A DNA stretch of 64,000 nt from an uncultured Clostridia bacterium (GCA_947166135.1 CAMVDB010000001.1:62001-126000), one strand, 5' to 3'. Shown: positions 45,620-53,632, numbered from the stretch's first letter. Notes: generated by a model not told the origin, from the letters alone. Program-made: numbers and translations.

Positions 45620-46654
45620 ATGAATATGAATGTTGAATTTGAACGCAAGCTGACTATCCCGATGGAGGTCAAGAAGATGTATCCGCTGGACGACGGGCTC
45701 AGACAGCTCGTTGCCGACAGAGAAAGACAGCTGCTGGATGTTTTCAGCGGAAAAGACAATCGGCTGGTACTGATCATCGGCCCTTGTTCCGCGGATCGCG
45801 AGGACAGTGTGATCGACTATATCAGCCGCCTGAGAACGGTACAGGATAAGGTGGAGGACAAGATCTTCATCGTCCCGCGTATCTACACTAACAAGCCCCG
45901 TACCACCGGCTCGGGCTACAAGGGTATGCTGCACCAGCCCGATCCTGAGAAGAAGCCTGATATGTTCAAGGGTATTGTCGCGATCCGATCGATGCATCTG
46001 CGTGCGCTGCGAGAGACCGGCTTCTCCTGCGCCGACGAGATGCTCTATCCCGAGAACCACCGTTATCTGGATGACCTTTTGGGCTATGTCGCAATCGGCG
46101 CCCGCTCGGTCGAGAACCAGCAGCATCGTCTGGTCGCGTCGGGTCTGGATATCCCGGTCGGTATGAAGAATCCGACCGGCGGCGATCTCTCTGTCATGAT
46201 GAACTCGATCACCGCCGCTCAGCACGGTCATACCTTCCTGTATCGCGGGTGGGAGGTCCAGTCGCACGGCAATCCCTATGCGCACGCTATTTTGCGCGGT
46301 TACATGAACAAGCATGGCGAGAGCCTGCCGAACTACCATTACGAGGATATGATGCACCTGCTCCGCCTCTATGCCTCGGGTAATTTCAAGAACCCCGCCT
46401 GCATCATCGATACCAACCATTCGAACTCCGGTAAGCGTCCTCTGGAACAGGCGCGTATTGCGAAAGAGGTGATGTTCGCCCGCCGTTACAATCCCGAGCT
46501 GGAGCGCCTGGTCAAGGGCTTCATGATCGAGAGCTACATCGAGGACGGGAATCAGGCGGTCGACGGCGGCTGCTACGGCAAGTCCATCACCGATCCGTGC
46601 CTCGGATGGGAAAAGACCGAAAGACTGATCCTTGATCTTGCGGATCTGGCGTAA
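45620..46654 (+). CDS. aroF: 3-Deoxy-7-phosphoheptulonate (DAHP) synthase, class I
   Basis: Entry step of the pathway: PEP plus erythrose-4-phosphate to DAHP. The 344-residue protein is of the AroF/AroG/AroH type: LIIGPCSADREDSV, PRIYTNKPRTTGSGYKGML, GARSVENQQHRLVASGL, MKNPTGGDLSVMMNSI and DTNHSNSGK. Which amino acid inhibits it cannot be told. An upstream ATG at 45615 meets a stop after two codons; the true start is 45620 with CGGAGG upstream. Unusually for a linear pathway, the first enzyme is the last gene. Confidence 0.95.
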   Translation: MNMNVEFERKLTIPMEVKKMYPLDDGLRQLVADRERQLLDVFSGKDNRLVLIIGPCSADREDSVIDYISRLRTVQDKVEDKIFIVPRIYTNKPRTTGSGYKGMLHQPDPEKKPDMFKGIVAIRSMHLRALRETGFSCADEMLYPENHRYLDDLLGYVAIGARSVENQQHRLVASGLDIPVGMKNPTGGDLSVMMNSITAAQHGHTFLYRGWEVQSHGNPYAHAILRGYMNKHGESLPNYHYEDMMHLLRLYASGNFKNPACIIDTNHSNSGKRPLEQARIAKEVMFARRYNPELERLVKGFMIESYIEDGNQAVDGGCYGKSITDPCLGWEKTERLILDLADLA

Positions 46655-46667
46655 AAAATTTTAGCAG

Positions 46668-46687
46668 GTTGCATAGTTTTATGCAAC
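46668..46687 (+). terminator. Hairpin after the aromatic operon
   Basis: Perfect 8-bp stem GTTGCATA / TATGCAAC with loop GTTT, 14 bases after the aroF stop. Only TATT follows, so it is a weak terminator; it could also be an operator for the next gene. Confidence 0.5.
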
Positions 46688-46724
46688 TATTCGTCCCGTC
46701 TTGCCATAGGTAGGAGGTGTTATC

Positions 46725-47276
46725 ATGATAACAATTCTATCGGGCAAATTAACTATCCCCGAGGACGAACGCTTCATCGGCTTTGTCGGCGACGATCAGA
46801 GTCAGGAGGTCGAGCTGCTGCTCGAGCACTTCTTCCTGCAGCACTGTACGTGCTCGCTTTCATTGCGCTTTGACGATGGAACGGTGCGTACCATCCCGCT
46901 CGAAGGCGAACAGTACGGCAGCGATATCCTGCTGACGTGGAAGGTCCGGCGCGAACACCTGCATCGCTCCGGCGTCGTAACAGCACAGTTGCGGATTCAA
47001 TGCGACGATGGCAGGGACATCCGTTCAACACGCAACTATTTTCTGGTCGGCGGGAATATGGACGGCGACAGCGGCGATGACGATTATGTGACGACAGCTT
47101 TGCTGGAAGAAAAGATGAGCGAAGTCAACGCAAAGCTGCCGTATGTCAACGCGAACGGAGCGTTCATCGTCAACAGCGGAGGCGACGTCAGGATCGCTAA
47201 AGCCGAGGAGGTCTATACCAAGACTGAGATCGACGGTATGATCGGTGATGTTGAGACGCAGCTCAGTCTGGTTTAG
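46725..47276 (+). CDS. Orphan protein with phage-tail-like C-terminal segment
   Basis: A 183-residue protein that I cannot assign. The first 110 residues look like a beta-rich domain (charged, with LRFDDGTVRTIPLEG and LLTWKVRREHL), resembling N-terminal domains of phage baseplate or upper-fibre proteins. After a Gly/Asp linker (GGNMDGDSGDDD) come helical segments and the motif EEVYTKTEIDGMIGDVETQL, a pattern common in phage tail-fibre connectors. The ribosome site TAGGAGGTG is strong and there is no signal peptide. No other phage gene is near, so this may be a domesticated or stray prophage gene. Confidence 0.55.
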   Translation: MITILSGKLTIPEDERFIGFVGDDQSQEVELLLEHFFLQHCTCSLSLRFDDGTVRTIPLEGEQYGSDILLTWKVRREHLHRSGVVTAQLRIQCDDGRDIRSTRNYFLVGGNMDGDSGDDDYVTTALLEEKMSEVNAKLPYVNANGAFIVNSGGDVRIAKAEEVYTKTEIDGMIGDVETQLSLV

Positions 47277-47327
47277 CCTGAATGAACAGTATCAGTTCGC
47301 GTTATTTTGCGAATATCGAAAAAATGT

Positions 47328-47368
47328 CGATGCGCTGTATAATATTTACAGCGCATCGCGCGTTTTAT
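47328..47368 (+). terminator. Terminator after the phage-tail-like gene
   Basis: Perfect 12-bp stem CGATGCGCTGTA (47328-47339) / TACAGCGCATCG (47347-47358), loop TAATATT, then CGCGTTTTATT. The rest of 47277-47434 holds no gene. Confidence 0.75.
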
Positions 47369-47434
47369 TGTGAGAATTGTATAATTTACGGTGACAAAAC
47401 TGTAAAAAATGGTTGACGAATTCAAAAAAATCTA

Positions 47435-47467
47435 TTGACAAATTCGGGTGATTAATGGTATTATAAT
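47435..47467 (+). promoter_or_regulatory. Promoter of the small anchored-protein gene
   Basis: TTGACA (47435-47440) with TATTAT 18 bases on (47459-47464); the better -10 TATAAT (47462-47467) overlaps it at 21 bases. A second TTGACG lies at 47413. The ribosome site TTGGAGATG follows. Confidence 0.7.
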
Positions 47468-47507
47468 CGTGACATTGAATAATTGTATATTTTGGAGATG
47501 ATTTCTT

Positions 47508-48014
47508 ATGAAAAAGTTTCTTTCGATCGCTTTGGCGATAGTTATGATTTTTGCTCTCTCTGCGGTTGTTTTCGCTGAAGAAGCTACAGAGTATAAGAGC
47601 CCTGTTCCTCAGGATGAGTATAAGATCGATGTATCTTGGGTTCCCGGCGACGGTAGCTTAGGTGATGCGGTTGCAGATCACTATACGGTTGTAAAGAATA
47701 CCGACGGTACTGTAACCATTACCGCTAACCCCAAGGCCAACGGTGAATTCACTAAGTGGGAGATCGATGGTAAATATGACGTTGTAACAGGCGATCTGAC
47801 TACTCCGGTCATTACCGTTAAACCTGCTTCCGACCTTAAGATCGTTGCTTATTTCAAGGCGCCCGGCGGCACTGAGCCCACTACCGTAAAGCCCACCGAG
47901 AAGCCCTCTAATCCCGTATCCCCCAAGACCGGTGATCCGCTGTTCCTGATCATCGCTCTGGCGGCTCTTGCTCTCGGTACCGGTATCTTCGCTGTTAAGA
48001 AGATCAAAGAGTAA
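47508..48014 (+). CDS. Small secreted protein with SPKTGD cell-wall sorting signal
   Basis: A 168-residue surface protein of unknown role. Residues 1-24 are a signal peptide (MKKFLSIALAIVMIFALSAV...FAEE). The body (about 30-117) is beta-rich and ends like an InlB-type repeat (FTKWEIDG...DLKIVAYF). A Pro/Thr-rich linker follows, then SPKTGD (138-143), a hydrophobic stretch (144-162) and the basic tail KKIKE. This is a sortase signal with Ser in place of the Leu of LPXTG. Codon use is that of a well-expressed gene. It is a single-gene unit with its own promoter and terminator. Confidence 0.8.
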   Translation: MKKFLSIALAIVMIFALSAVVFAEEATEYKSPVPQDEYKIDVSWVPGDGSLGDAVADHYTVVKNTDGTVTITANPKANGEFTKWEIDGKYDVVTGDLTTPVITVKPASDLKIVAYFKAPGGTEPTTVKPTEKPSNPVSPKTGDPLFLIIALAALALGTGIFAVKKIKE

Positions 48015-48031
48015 TTAATCCGTATGTTAAG

Positions 48032-48059
48032 GCGGCAACCTTTTGGTTGCCGCTTTTTT
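48032..48059 (+). terminator. Terminator after the anchored-protein gene
   Basis: Perfect 9-bp stem GCGGCAACC / GGTTGCCGC, loop TTTT, then TTTTTT. Confidence 0.95.
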
Positions 48060-48165
48060 CTGTGTGAGAATCATCCGGATGAAACAAATCTTCGCTATCT
48101 GTTTTCCTCATGAATAGTACCATGACGGTAATTGGTAATGTTTTTTTCTTTGTGCAAATTGGGTA

Positions 48166-48231
48166 TTGACTTTAACGTGCTAATACGATAAAATGACAAT
48201 TGCTGTACGCTTATCATAAATTGGATAAGCG
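48166..48231 (+). promoter_or_regulatory. Promoter and 5' hairpin of the first amino acid transporter
   Basis: TTGACT (48166-48171), 17-base spacer, TAAAAT (48189-48194). Just downstream, in the presumed leader, is the inverted repeat CGCTTATC (48208-48215) / GATAAGCG (48224-48231), extended imperfectly by TGT/ACA and ATTG/CAAT. It ends 13 bases before the CGGAGG ribosome site. It may be an operator or an mRNA stem. Between the preceding terminator and the promoter only the palindrome CATCCGGATG (48072-48081) stands out. Confidence 0.65.
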
Positions 48232-48257
48232 ACAATCCAACTAACCGGAGGAAAATT

Positions 48258-49124
48258 ATGAAAAAGATTATTGCATTAATGATGGCTCTGCTGATGGTTG
48301 TCGGCGTGCTGGCCGCCTGCGGCAACAGCAACGCTTCCAAGGCGAGCGACAAAGAGAAGGCTACCGAGGCGGCGGTCGCTACTGCTGACAATGCCGCTAC
48401 CGCTGACAGCGCTGACGCTGTTGACGATCTTGCCAAGGTGAAGAAGAACGGCTTCCTGCTGGTAGGTATCACCGACTTTGAGCCGATGGACTATCAGGAC
48501 AAGGACGGTCTGTGGATCGGCTTCGACGCTGATATGGCTGCGAAGTTTGCTGAGAGCCTCGGCGTTGGCGTTGAGTATGTTGAGATCGACTGGGACAACA
48601 AAATCCTCGAGCTCAACGGCGGTACCATCGACTGCGTATGGAACGGCATGACCCTGACTGACGAAGTCACCTCTGCCATGTCCTGCTCTGAGCCTTACTG
48701 CAACAATGCTCAGGTCGTTGTTGTCAACAAGGATGTAGCCGATAAGTATCAGAAGGCTGAGGACTGCAAGGAGCTCAACTTCGCTGTTGAGAGCGGTTCT
48801 GCCGGTCAGGCACAGGCTGAGGCGAACGGCTTCAAGTTCACCGAGGTCAAGGATCAGGCTACTGCGCTGATGGAGGTTGCTTCCGGCACCTGCGACGCTG
48901 CGATCATCGACTCTTTGATGGCTGCTGCGATGGTAGGCGAGGGCACCGGCTATGCTCAGCTGACCTATACCGCTGCTCTGAATTCCGAGGAGTACGGCGT
49001 AGGCTTCCGCAAGGGTTCCAACCTGACTGAGAAGCTGAACGAGTTCTTTGCTGCCGCGAAGGCTGACGGCACCATGCAGCAGATCGCTGAGACCTATAAG
49101 GTTCAGGCTGCTCTGATCAAATAA
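48258..49124 (+). CDS. Amino acid ABC transporter, substrate-binding lipoprotein 1
   Basis: Extracellular solute-binding protein of the polar amino acid family (SBP family 3), 288 residues. The signal peptide ends in a lipobox (VGVLAACG), so it is membrane-tethered by a lipid. An Ala/Thr/Asp-rich linker follows, then the two-lobed domain (LLVGITDFEPMDYQDKDG, FDADMAAKF, WNGMTLTDEV). The Arg that normally binds the ligand carboxylate in the T-x-x-R segment is replaced (LTDEVTSAM), so the ligand is hard to guess. A terminator directly follows, which would favour excess of this component over the permease. Confidence 0.9.
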   Translation: MKKIIALMMALLMVVGVLAACGNSNASKASDKEKATEAAVATADNAATADSADAVDDLAKVKKNGFLLVGITDFEPMDYQDKDGLWIGFDADMAAKFAESLGVGVEYVEIDWDNKILELNGGTIDCVWNGMTLTDEVTSAMSCSEPYCNNAQVVVVNKDVADKYQKAEDCKELNFAVESGSAGQAQAEANGFKFTEVKDQATALMEVASGTCDAAIIDSLMAAAMVGEGTGYAQLTYTAALNSEEYGVGFRKGSNLTEKLNEFFAAAKADGTMQQIAETYKVQAALIK

Positions 49125-49150
49125 TCAATCATTACATTTACTGTCAAAGG

Positions 49151-49176
49151 CAGAGGGCGTATACCCTCTGTCTTTT
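49151..49176 (+). terminator. Intra-operon terminator after binding protein 1
   Basis: 7-bp stem CAGAGGG / CCCTCTG, loop CGTATA, then TCTTTT. It lies between the binding-protein gene and its permease. Confidence 0.75.
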
Positions 49177-49190
49177 GGCGGGTTATGGGG

Positions 49191-49230
49191 TAACGGAATA
49201 AGCTCAAAAGTATTTGCGCTTATTCCGTTA
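49191..49230. other. Perfect 13-bp inverted repeat upstream of permease 1
   Basis: TAACGGAATAAGC (49191-49203) and GCTTATTCCGTTA (49218-49230) flank a 14-base loop. No T-run follows, so it is not a normal terminator. It may stabilise processed mRNA ends or be a protein site. The remaining 110 bases before the permease contain the short hairpin CGGC-TTTTC-GCCG and nothing else I recognise. Confidence 0.6.
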
Positions 49231-49342
49231 TCTCGTAGAAACGGTGATCGCAAAGGGTAAGCGTATAGGTTAAGTCCTCGGCGATCGCAACGACCGATCG
49301 GCTTTTCGCCGAAATAGACTACAAGATTCATCTGAGGGTACT

Positions 49343-50032
49343 ATGGATTCACTTTTTCAACAATTTCCGATTGTATTTCAATCGCTGAATGTCGGCTTTT
49401 TGCAGACCTTAAAGCTGTTCGCGGTCACACTCTTAGGCGCGATCCCGCTGGGTCTGATCATCTCCTTCGGCTCGATGAGTAAGTTCAAGCCGCTGTCGGC
49501 AGTGGTGCGCGTGCTGGTCTGGATCATCCGCGGAACCCCCTTGATGCTGCAGCTCTTGATCATCTTCTACTTCCCGGGTCTGGTTTTCGGAAAGCAGCTC
49601 TGGGGCGGCGGTGAGACCGGTCGCTTTATCGCGTCGGCAGTCGCTTTCATCATCAACTATGCCTGCTACTTCTCCGAGATCTACCGCGGCGGTATCCAGG
49701 GCGTTCCGCATGGTCAGCAGGAGGCGGGTCAGGTACTTGGTCTGTCCAAGAGCCAGATCTTCTTCCGCATTACACTGCTGCAGATGATCAAGCGTATCGT
49801 ACCCCCGATGTCGAACGAGATCATCACCCTCGTCAAGGACACTTCGCTCGCGCGTATCATCGCGCTGCAGGAGGTCATTTGGGCGGGTCAGGCGTTCATG
49901 AAGGGCAGCCAGGGAATCTCCGGCGCTATCTGGCCGCTGTTCTTCACGGGTGTTTACTACCTTCTCTTCTCCGGCGTCCTCACGCTTCTGTTCGGATGGG
50001 TCGAGAAGAAGCTCAGCTACTTTAGGGTGTAA
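49343..50032 (+). CDS. Amino acid ABC transporter permease 1
   Basis: Inner-membrane permease of 229 residues with about five hydrophobic segments and the HisM/GlnP-type pattern VWIIRGTPLMLQLLIIFY and the EAA loop (QEAGQVLGLSKSQIFFRI) that contacts the ATPase. GAGGG precedes the ATG. It works with binding protein 1 (upstream) and ATPase 1 (12 bases downstream). The amino acid carried is unknown. Confidence 0.92.
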   Translation: MDSLFQQFPIVFQSLNVGFLQTLKLFAVTLLGAIPLGLIISFGSMSKFKPLSAVVRVLVWIIRGTPLMLQLLIIFYFPGLVFGKQLWGGGETGRFIASAVAFIINYACYFSEIYRGGIQGVPHGQQEAGQVLGLSKSQIFFRITLLQMIKRIVPPMSNEIITLVKDTSLARIIALQEVIWAGQAFMKGSQGISGAIWPLFFTGVYYLLFSGVLTLLFGWVEKKLSYFRV

Positions 50033-50044
50033 GGAGATGACATT

Positions 50045-50788
50045 ATGACGGTATTGGAAGTAAAGAATATCAATAAGAGCTTCGGCCGCAATCATGTGCT
50101 CCGAGGCATCGACTTCACGCTGGAAAAGGGTCAGGTTTTGTCGATCATCGGATCCTCCGGCTCCGGTAAGACGACCCTCCTGAGATGTCTGAACTCCCTC
50201 GAGTTTGCCGATGAGGGCAAGATCATCGTGAACGGCGAGACGATCTTTGACGCGGCGGTCAACAAAAGACCCTCCGATTCGGAACTGCGCGCGAAACGGC
50301 TGCACTTCGGCTTAGTATTCCAGAACTTCAATCTGTTCCCGCAGTACAGCGTACTTGATAATCTGACACTCGCTCCGAAGCTTCTTGATAAAGGCACGAA
50401 GGAAGAAATCGAAAAAGATGCGCTGGAGCTGCTCGACAGCGTTGGACTGCTGGATAAAAAGGACAATTATCCGTGTGAGCTTTCGGGCGGTCAGCAGCAG
50501 CGCGTTGCGATCGCGAGAGCGCTTGCGATGAAGCCCGAGATCCTCTGCTTCGACGAGCCCACCTCCGCACTCGACCCCGAGCTGACCGGCGAGGTATTGA
50601 AGGTCATCCGTTCTCTTGCAGATAAACACATGACCATGATCATTGTTACGCATGAGATGAACTTCGCCCACGATGTTTCCGACAAGATCATCTTTATGGA
50701 CGGCGGTGTGATCGCGGAGCAGGGCGGCCCTGAGATCCTGGAACAACCGAAGAGCGAGCGCCTGCAGGCGTTCCTGACTTCGTTCTGA
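50045..50788 (+). CDS. Amino acid ABC transporter ATPase 1
   Basis: ATPase of 247 residues with Walker [14 protein letters not shown]-loop ([10 protein letters not shown]), signature [16 protein letters not shown], Walker [13 protein letters not shown], and H-loop VTHEM. This is the GlnQ/HisP type. AAGGAGATG precedes the start. It closes the first transporter unit; no clear terminator follows. Confidence 0.95.
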   Translation: MTVLEVKNINKSFGRNHVLRGIDFTLEKGQVLSIIGSSGSGKTTLLRCLNSLEFADEGKIIVNGETIFDAAVNKRPSDSELRAKRLHFGLVFQNFNLFPQYSVLDNLTLAPKLLDKGTKEEIEKDALELLDSVGLLDKKDNYPCELSGGQQQRVAIARALAMKPEILCFDEPTSALDPELTGEVLKVIRSLADKHMTMIIVTHEMNFAHDVSDKIIFMDGGVIAEQGGPEILEQPKSERLQAFLTSF

Positions 50789-50931
50789 TGCATATAATCA
50801 TGCATATTTGCATATCAAGCTGAAAAATATCCAGATTTGACTCGGGAGAAATCCCGCCGCTTGTATATTCCTATAAAATTGGGAAAACGAGGTAAAATTG
50901 CCTTGCTAAAATATGCATTTTGTTGTATATT
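50789..50931 (+). promoter_or_regulatory. TGCATAT motif cluster and promoter of the second transporter
   Basis: TGCATAT occurs at 50789-50795, 50801-50807 and 50809-50815, and its inverse ATATGCA at 50911-50917. The last lies inside the 17-base spacer of a promoter with TTGCTA (50903-50908) and TATATT (50926-50931). The arrangement suggests a regulator that binds the promoter and an upstream cluster, but no known site is recognised. A short hairpin CGGGA-GAAA-TCCCG (near 50842) lies between. Confidence 0.5.
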
Positions 50932-50986
50932 GAGTGAGGTTTAAAGCATTGATAAACCCATTACTATTGAGAAAGAGGTAAATGAA

Positions 50987-51820
50987 ATGAAAAAGATTCT
51001 TGCTATTGTACTGGCAGTCGCAATGATCGCTTCCGTTGCAGTTCTCGCAGGCTGCGGCAAGAGCGGCGACACCAAGGCGACCGAAGCCGCTTCCAAGGCT
51101 ACTGCCGAGCAGGCTGCTACCGCTGACCAGAAAACCGGCGGCACACTGACTATGGCTACCAACGCTTATTTCGCTCCCTATGAGTATTATGAGGGTGAAG
51201 AGATCGTCGGTATCGACGTTGACGTTGCGAAGGCGATCGCTGATAAGCTCGGCATGGAGCTGAAGGTCGTCGACATCGAGTTCGATTCCATCATCACCGG
51301 CGTTCAGACCGGTAAGTACGACATGGGTATGGCGGGTATGACCGTTAACGAGGAGAGAAAGCAGTCTGTTGACTTCTCCGACAGCTACGCTACCGGTATC
51401 CAGTCCGTCATCGTTAAGGAAGACAGCCCCATCACCTCTGTTGACGATATCCTGGCTGAGGGCGCTACCTACAAGGTCGGCGTACAGCTCTCCACCACCG
51501 GCGATATTTACATCACCGACGACCTGGGCGACGCTGCCGCTGAGCGCGTCACCGAGTTCCAGACCGGTAACGACGCTGTTGCCGCTCTCGCTTCCGGTAA
51601 GATCGACGCTGTTGTCATCGACAACGAGCCCGCGAAGTCTTATGTTGCCGCTACCGCCGGCCTGAAGATCCTCGATACCAAGTATGTCGAGGAGGACTAT
51701 GCGATCTGCTTCGCGAAGGATAACACAGAGCTCAAGGATAAGGTCAACGGCGCTCTCAAGGAGCTCATCGCTGACGGTACCGTCCAGAGCATCATCGACA
51801 AGTACATCTCTGCAAAATAA
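50987..51820 (+). CDS. Amino acid ABC transporter, substrate-binding lipoprotein 2
   Basis: SBP family 3 lipoprotein of 277 residues with lipobox VLAGCG. Motifs: LTMATNAYFAPYEYYEG, GIDVDVAKAIADKLG, and GMTVNEERKQSVDFSDSY with the ligand-binding Arg present, unlike binding protein 1. The short linker and codon pattern resemble those of binding protein 1, but the two domains are clearly different, so the two systems likely carry different amino acids. An upstream ATG at 50982 is followed at once by a stop. Confidence 0.92.
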   Translation: MKKILAIVLAVAMIASVAVLAGCGKSGDTKATEAASKATAEQAATADQKTGGTLTMATNAYFAPYEYYEGEEIVGIDVDVAKAIADKLGMELKVVDIEFDSIITGVQTGKYDMGMAGMTVNEERKQSVDFSDSYATGIQSVIVKEDSPITSVDDILAEGATYKVGVQLSTTGDIYITDDLGDAAAERVTEFQTGNDAVAALASGKIDAVVIDNEPAKSYVAATAGLKILDTKYVEEDYAICFAKDNTELKDKVNGALKELIADGTVQSIIDKYISAK

Positions 51821-51838
51821 TCAAACCGTAACGCTTGA

Positions 51839-51864
51839 CAGGGCGGATCACTCCGCCCTGTTTT
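51839..51864 (+). terminator. Intra-operon terminator after binding protein 2
   Basis: Perfect 9-bp stem CAGGGCGGA / TCCGCCCTG, loop TCAC, then TTTT. Same position as in the first transporter. Confidence 0.88.
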
Positions 51865-51903
51865 CGTGCATTTATAAAACTGTCCGGGAATAGGGGACTG
51901 AGG

Positions 51904-52758
51904 ATGAGAAAGAAAAGACTGATTTCACTGCTGATATGCGGCGTCGTGCTGCTGAGCATCGCTATGTTGTTCTGCATGCCCGCGGCTGCCGAGACTGCTG
52001 CCGCTGACGGCGCACAGATCAGCGAGCCGCACTGGTATGATGACCTGGTGTCGCAGTTTAAGCTGAATTTTATTGAGAAAGATCGCTGGAAGTCGCTTTT
52101 AAACGGCTTGGGCAACACCCTGCGCATCACGTTGTTCGCGGCGCTGTTAGGCGTCGCGATCGGTATCGTGATCGCTGCCGTGCGTACTACCTACGACAAC
52201 AACAAGGAGAATATGAAGCACAATAAGAGCGTCGGCTACTATGTGCTTGGCTTCTTCAACGGACTGAGCAAGGTGTATCTGACCGTGATTCGCGGTACGC
52301 CGGTCGTCGTACAGCTGTTGATCATCTACTTTATCATCTTCGCGTCATCCACCAACGATATCATGATCGCCACCCTCGCTTTCGGTATCAACTCCGGCGC
52401 TTATGTCGCCGAGATTCTGCGCGGCGGTATCATGTCGATCGACAAGGGACAGTTCGAGGCGGGTCGTTCCATTGGCTTCAATTATGTACAGACGATGGTT
52501 TATATCATCATCCCGCAGGTACTGAAGAACGTTCTGCCCACCCTGCTCAACGAGTTTATCGCGCTGTTGAAGGAGACCTCTGTTGCGGGTTACGTCGGCG
52601 TCGTCGATCTGACCCGTGCCGGTAACGCGATCCGCGGCGCTACCTTCTCCGCCTTCATGCCGCTGATTGCGGTGGCGCTGATCTATCTGGCGATCGTTAT
52701 GCTGTTGACATGGATCGTCGGCATCATCGAGAGGAGGCTGCGTAAGAGTGAGCGTTAA
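51904..52758 (+). CDS. Amino acid ABC transporter permease 2
   Basis: Permease of 284 residues. Unlike permease 1 it starts with an extra hydrophobic segment ending in [10 protein letters not shown], like a cleavable signal peptide, and an external stretch of about 45 residues. It then shows the usual fold with [16 protein letters not shown] and the EAA loop [14 protein letters not shown]. The ATG at 51904 is preferred to one at 51835, which lies inside the preceding terminator hairpin. It overlaps the ATPase gene by 11 bases. Confidence 0.92.
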   Translation: MRKKRLISLLICGVVLLSIAMLFCMPAAAETAAADGAQISEPHWYDDLVSQFKLNFIEKDRWKSLLNGLGNTLRITLFAALLGVAIGIVIAAVRTTYDNNKENMKHNKSVGYYVLGFFNGLSKVYLTVIRGTPVVVQLLIIYFIIFASSTNDIMIATLAFGINSGAYVAEILRGGIMSIDKGQFEAGRSIGFNYVQTMVYIIIPQVLKNVLPTLLNEFIALLKETSVAGYVGVVDLTRAGNAIRGATFSAFMPLIAVALIYLAIVMLLTWIVGIIERRLRKSER

Positions 52759-53491
52759 CACATTGATCAAGGTCAATGACCTGAAAAAGCACTACCGTGA
52801 GGGCACGATCCATGCGCTCGACGGTGTTGATATGGAGATCAGCCGCGGCGAAGTCATCGTCATCATCGGACCCTCCGGCTCCGGTAAATCGACCTTCCTG
52901 CGTTCGCTGAATTTGCTGGAGCTTCCGTCCTCCGGCGAGATCCTGTTTGACGGTGAGAATATCAACGCGCCTCATGTCAATATCAATAAGCATCGCCAGA
53001 AGATGGGTATGGTGTTTCAGCACTTCAACCTCTTCCCGAATATGACTGTCCTGCGCAACATGACCATCGGTCCCGAGAAGCTGCTGCATAAGTCTAAGCA
53101 GGAGGCTGAGGCGAAGGCGCGTGAGCTGCTCGAGCGCGTCGGTCTCTCCGACAGAGCGGACGCCTATCCTTCCCAGCTCTCGGGCGGTCAGAAGCAGCGT
53201 ATCGCTATCGTTCGCGCACTGTGCATGGAGCCCGAGGTGATGCTCTTCGACGAGCCTACTTCCGCACTTGACCCCGAGATGGTCGGCGAGGTACTGGACG
53301 TTATGAAGGAGCTTGCCAGAGAGGGTATGACGATGGTCACCGTCACCCATGAGATGGGCTTCGCCCGCGAGGTCGGCTCCCGCGTCGTCTTTATGGACGG
53401 CGGCAAGATCATCGAGGAAGGAACGCCTGAGGATATCTTTGATCATCCGCAGAGCGACCGCCTGAAAAGCTTTTTAGCTAAAGTTCTTTAA
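52748..53491 (+). CDS. Amino acid ABC transporter ATPase 2
   Basis: GlnQ-type ATPase, 247 residues: Walker [14 protein letters not shown]-loop [10 protein letters not shown], signature [16 protein letters not shown], Walker [13 protein letters not shown]-loop VTHEMG. The start is GTG, with GAGGAGG (52731-52737) upstream, inside the end of permease 2. Confidence 0.95.
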   Translation: MSVNTLIKVNDLKKHYREGTIHALDGVDMEISRGEVIVIIGPSGSGKSTFLRSLNLLELPSSGEILFDGENINAPHVNINKHRQKMGMVFQHFNLFPNMTVLRNMTIGPEKLLHKSKQEAEAKARELLERVGLSDRADAYPSQLSGGQKQRIAIVRALCMEPEVMLFDEPTSALDPEMVGEVLDVMKELAREGMTMVTVTHEMGFAREVGSRVVFMDGGKIIEEGTPEDIFDHPQSDRLKSFLAKVL

Positions 53492-53503
53492 TGGAATTAT
53501 AAT

Positions 53504-53538
53504 GCGCTTTTGGTTCGTATGGATCAAGAGCGCTTTTT
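53504..53538 (+). terminator. Terminator of the second transporter operon
   Basis: Stem GCGCTTTTG (53504-53512) / CAAGAGCGC (53525-53533) with one G-T pair, then TTTTT. Confidence 0.85.
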
Positions 53539-53571
53539 CTTTTTTGATTCCATTCACGACGGAATGGGGGC

Positions 53572-53600
53572 TTGATTTATCCTTCCGATTATGCTATACT
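53572..53600 (+). promoter_or_regulatory. Promoter of the HTH membrane regulator gene
   Basis: TTGATT (53572-53577), 17 bases, TATACT (53595-53600). Confidence 0.65.
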
Positions 53601-53632
53601 TACATGACTGATGTTGTTAAATTGGTGGTAAT

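Noticed and set aside
46725-47276. Prophage
   Set aside because: Only a single phage-like gene; housekeeping genes on both sides and no integrase, terminase or attachment repeats.
48110-48169. 19-codon ORF with three consecutive Phe codons before the first transporter, considered as a second leader peptide
   Set aside because: It ends inside the -35 box, so it lies upstream of the transcript start, and it has no ribosome site or following terminator.
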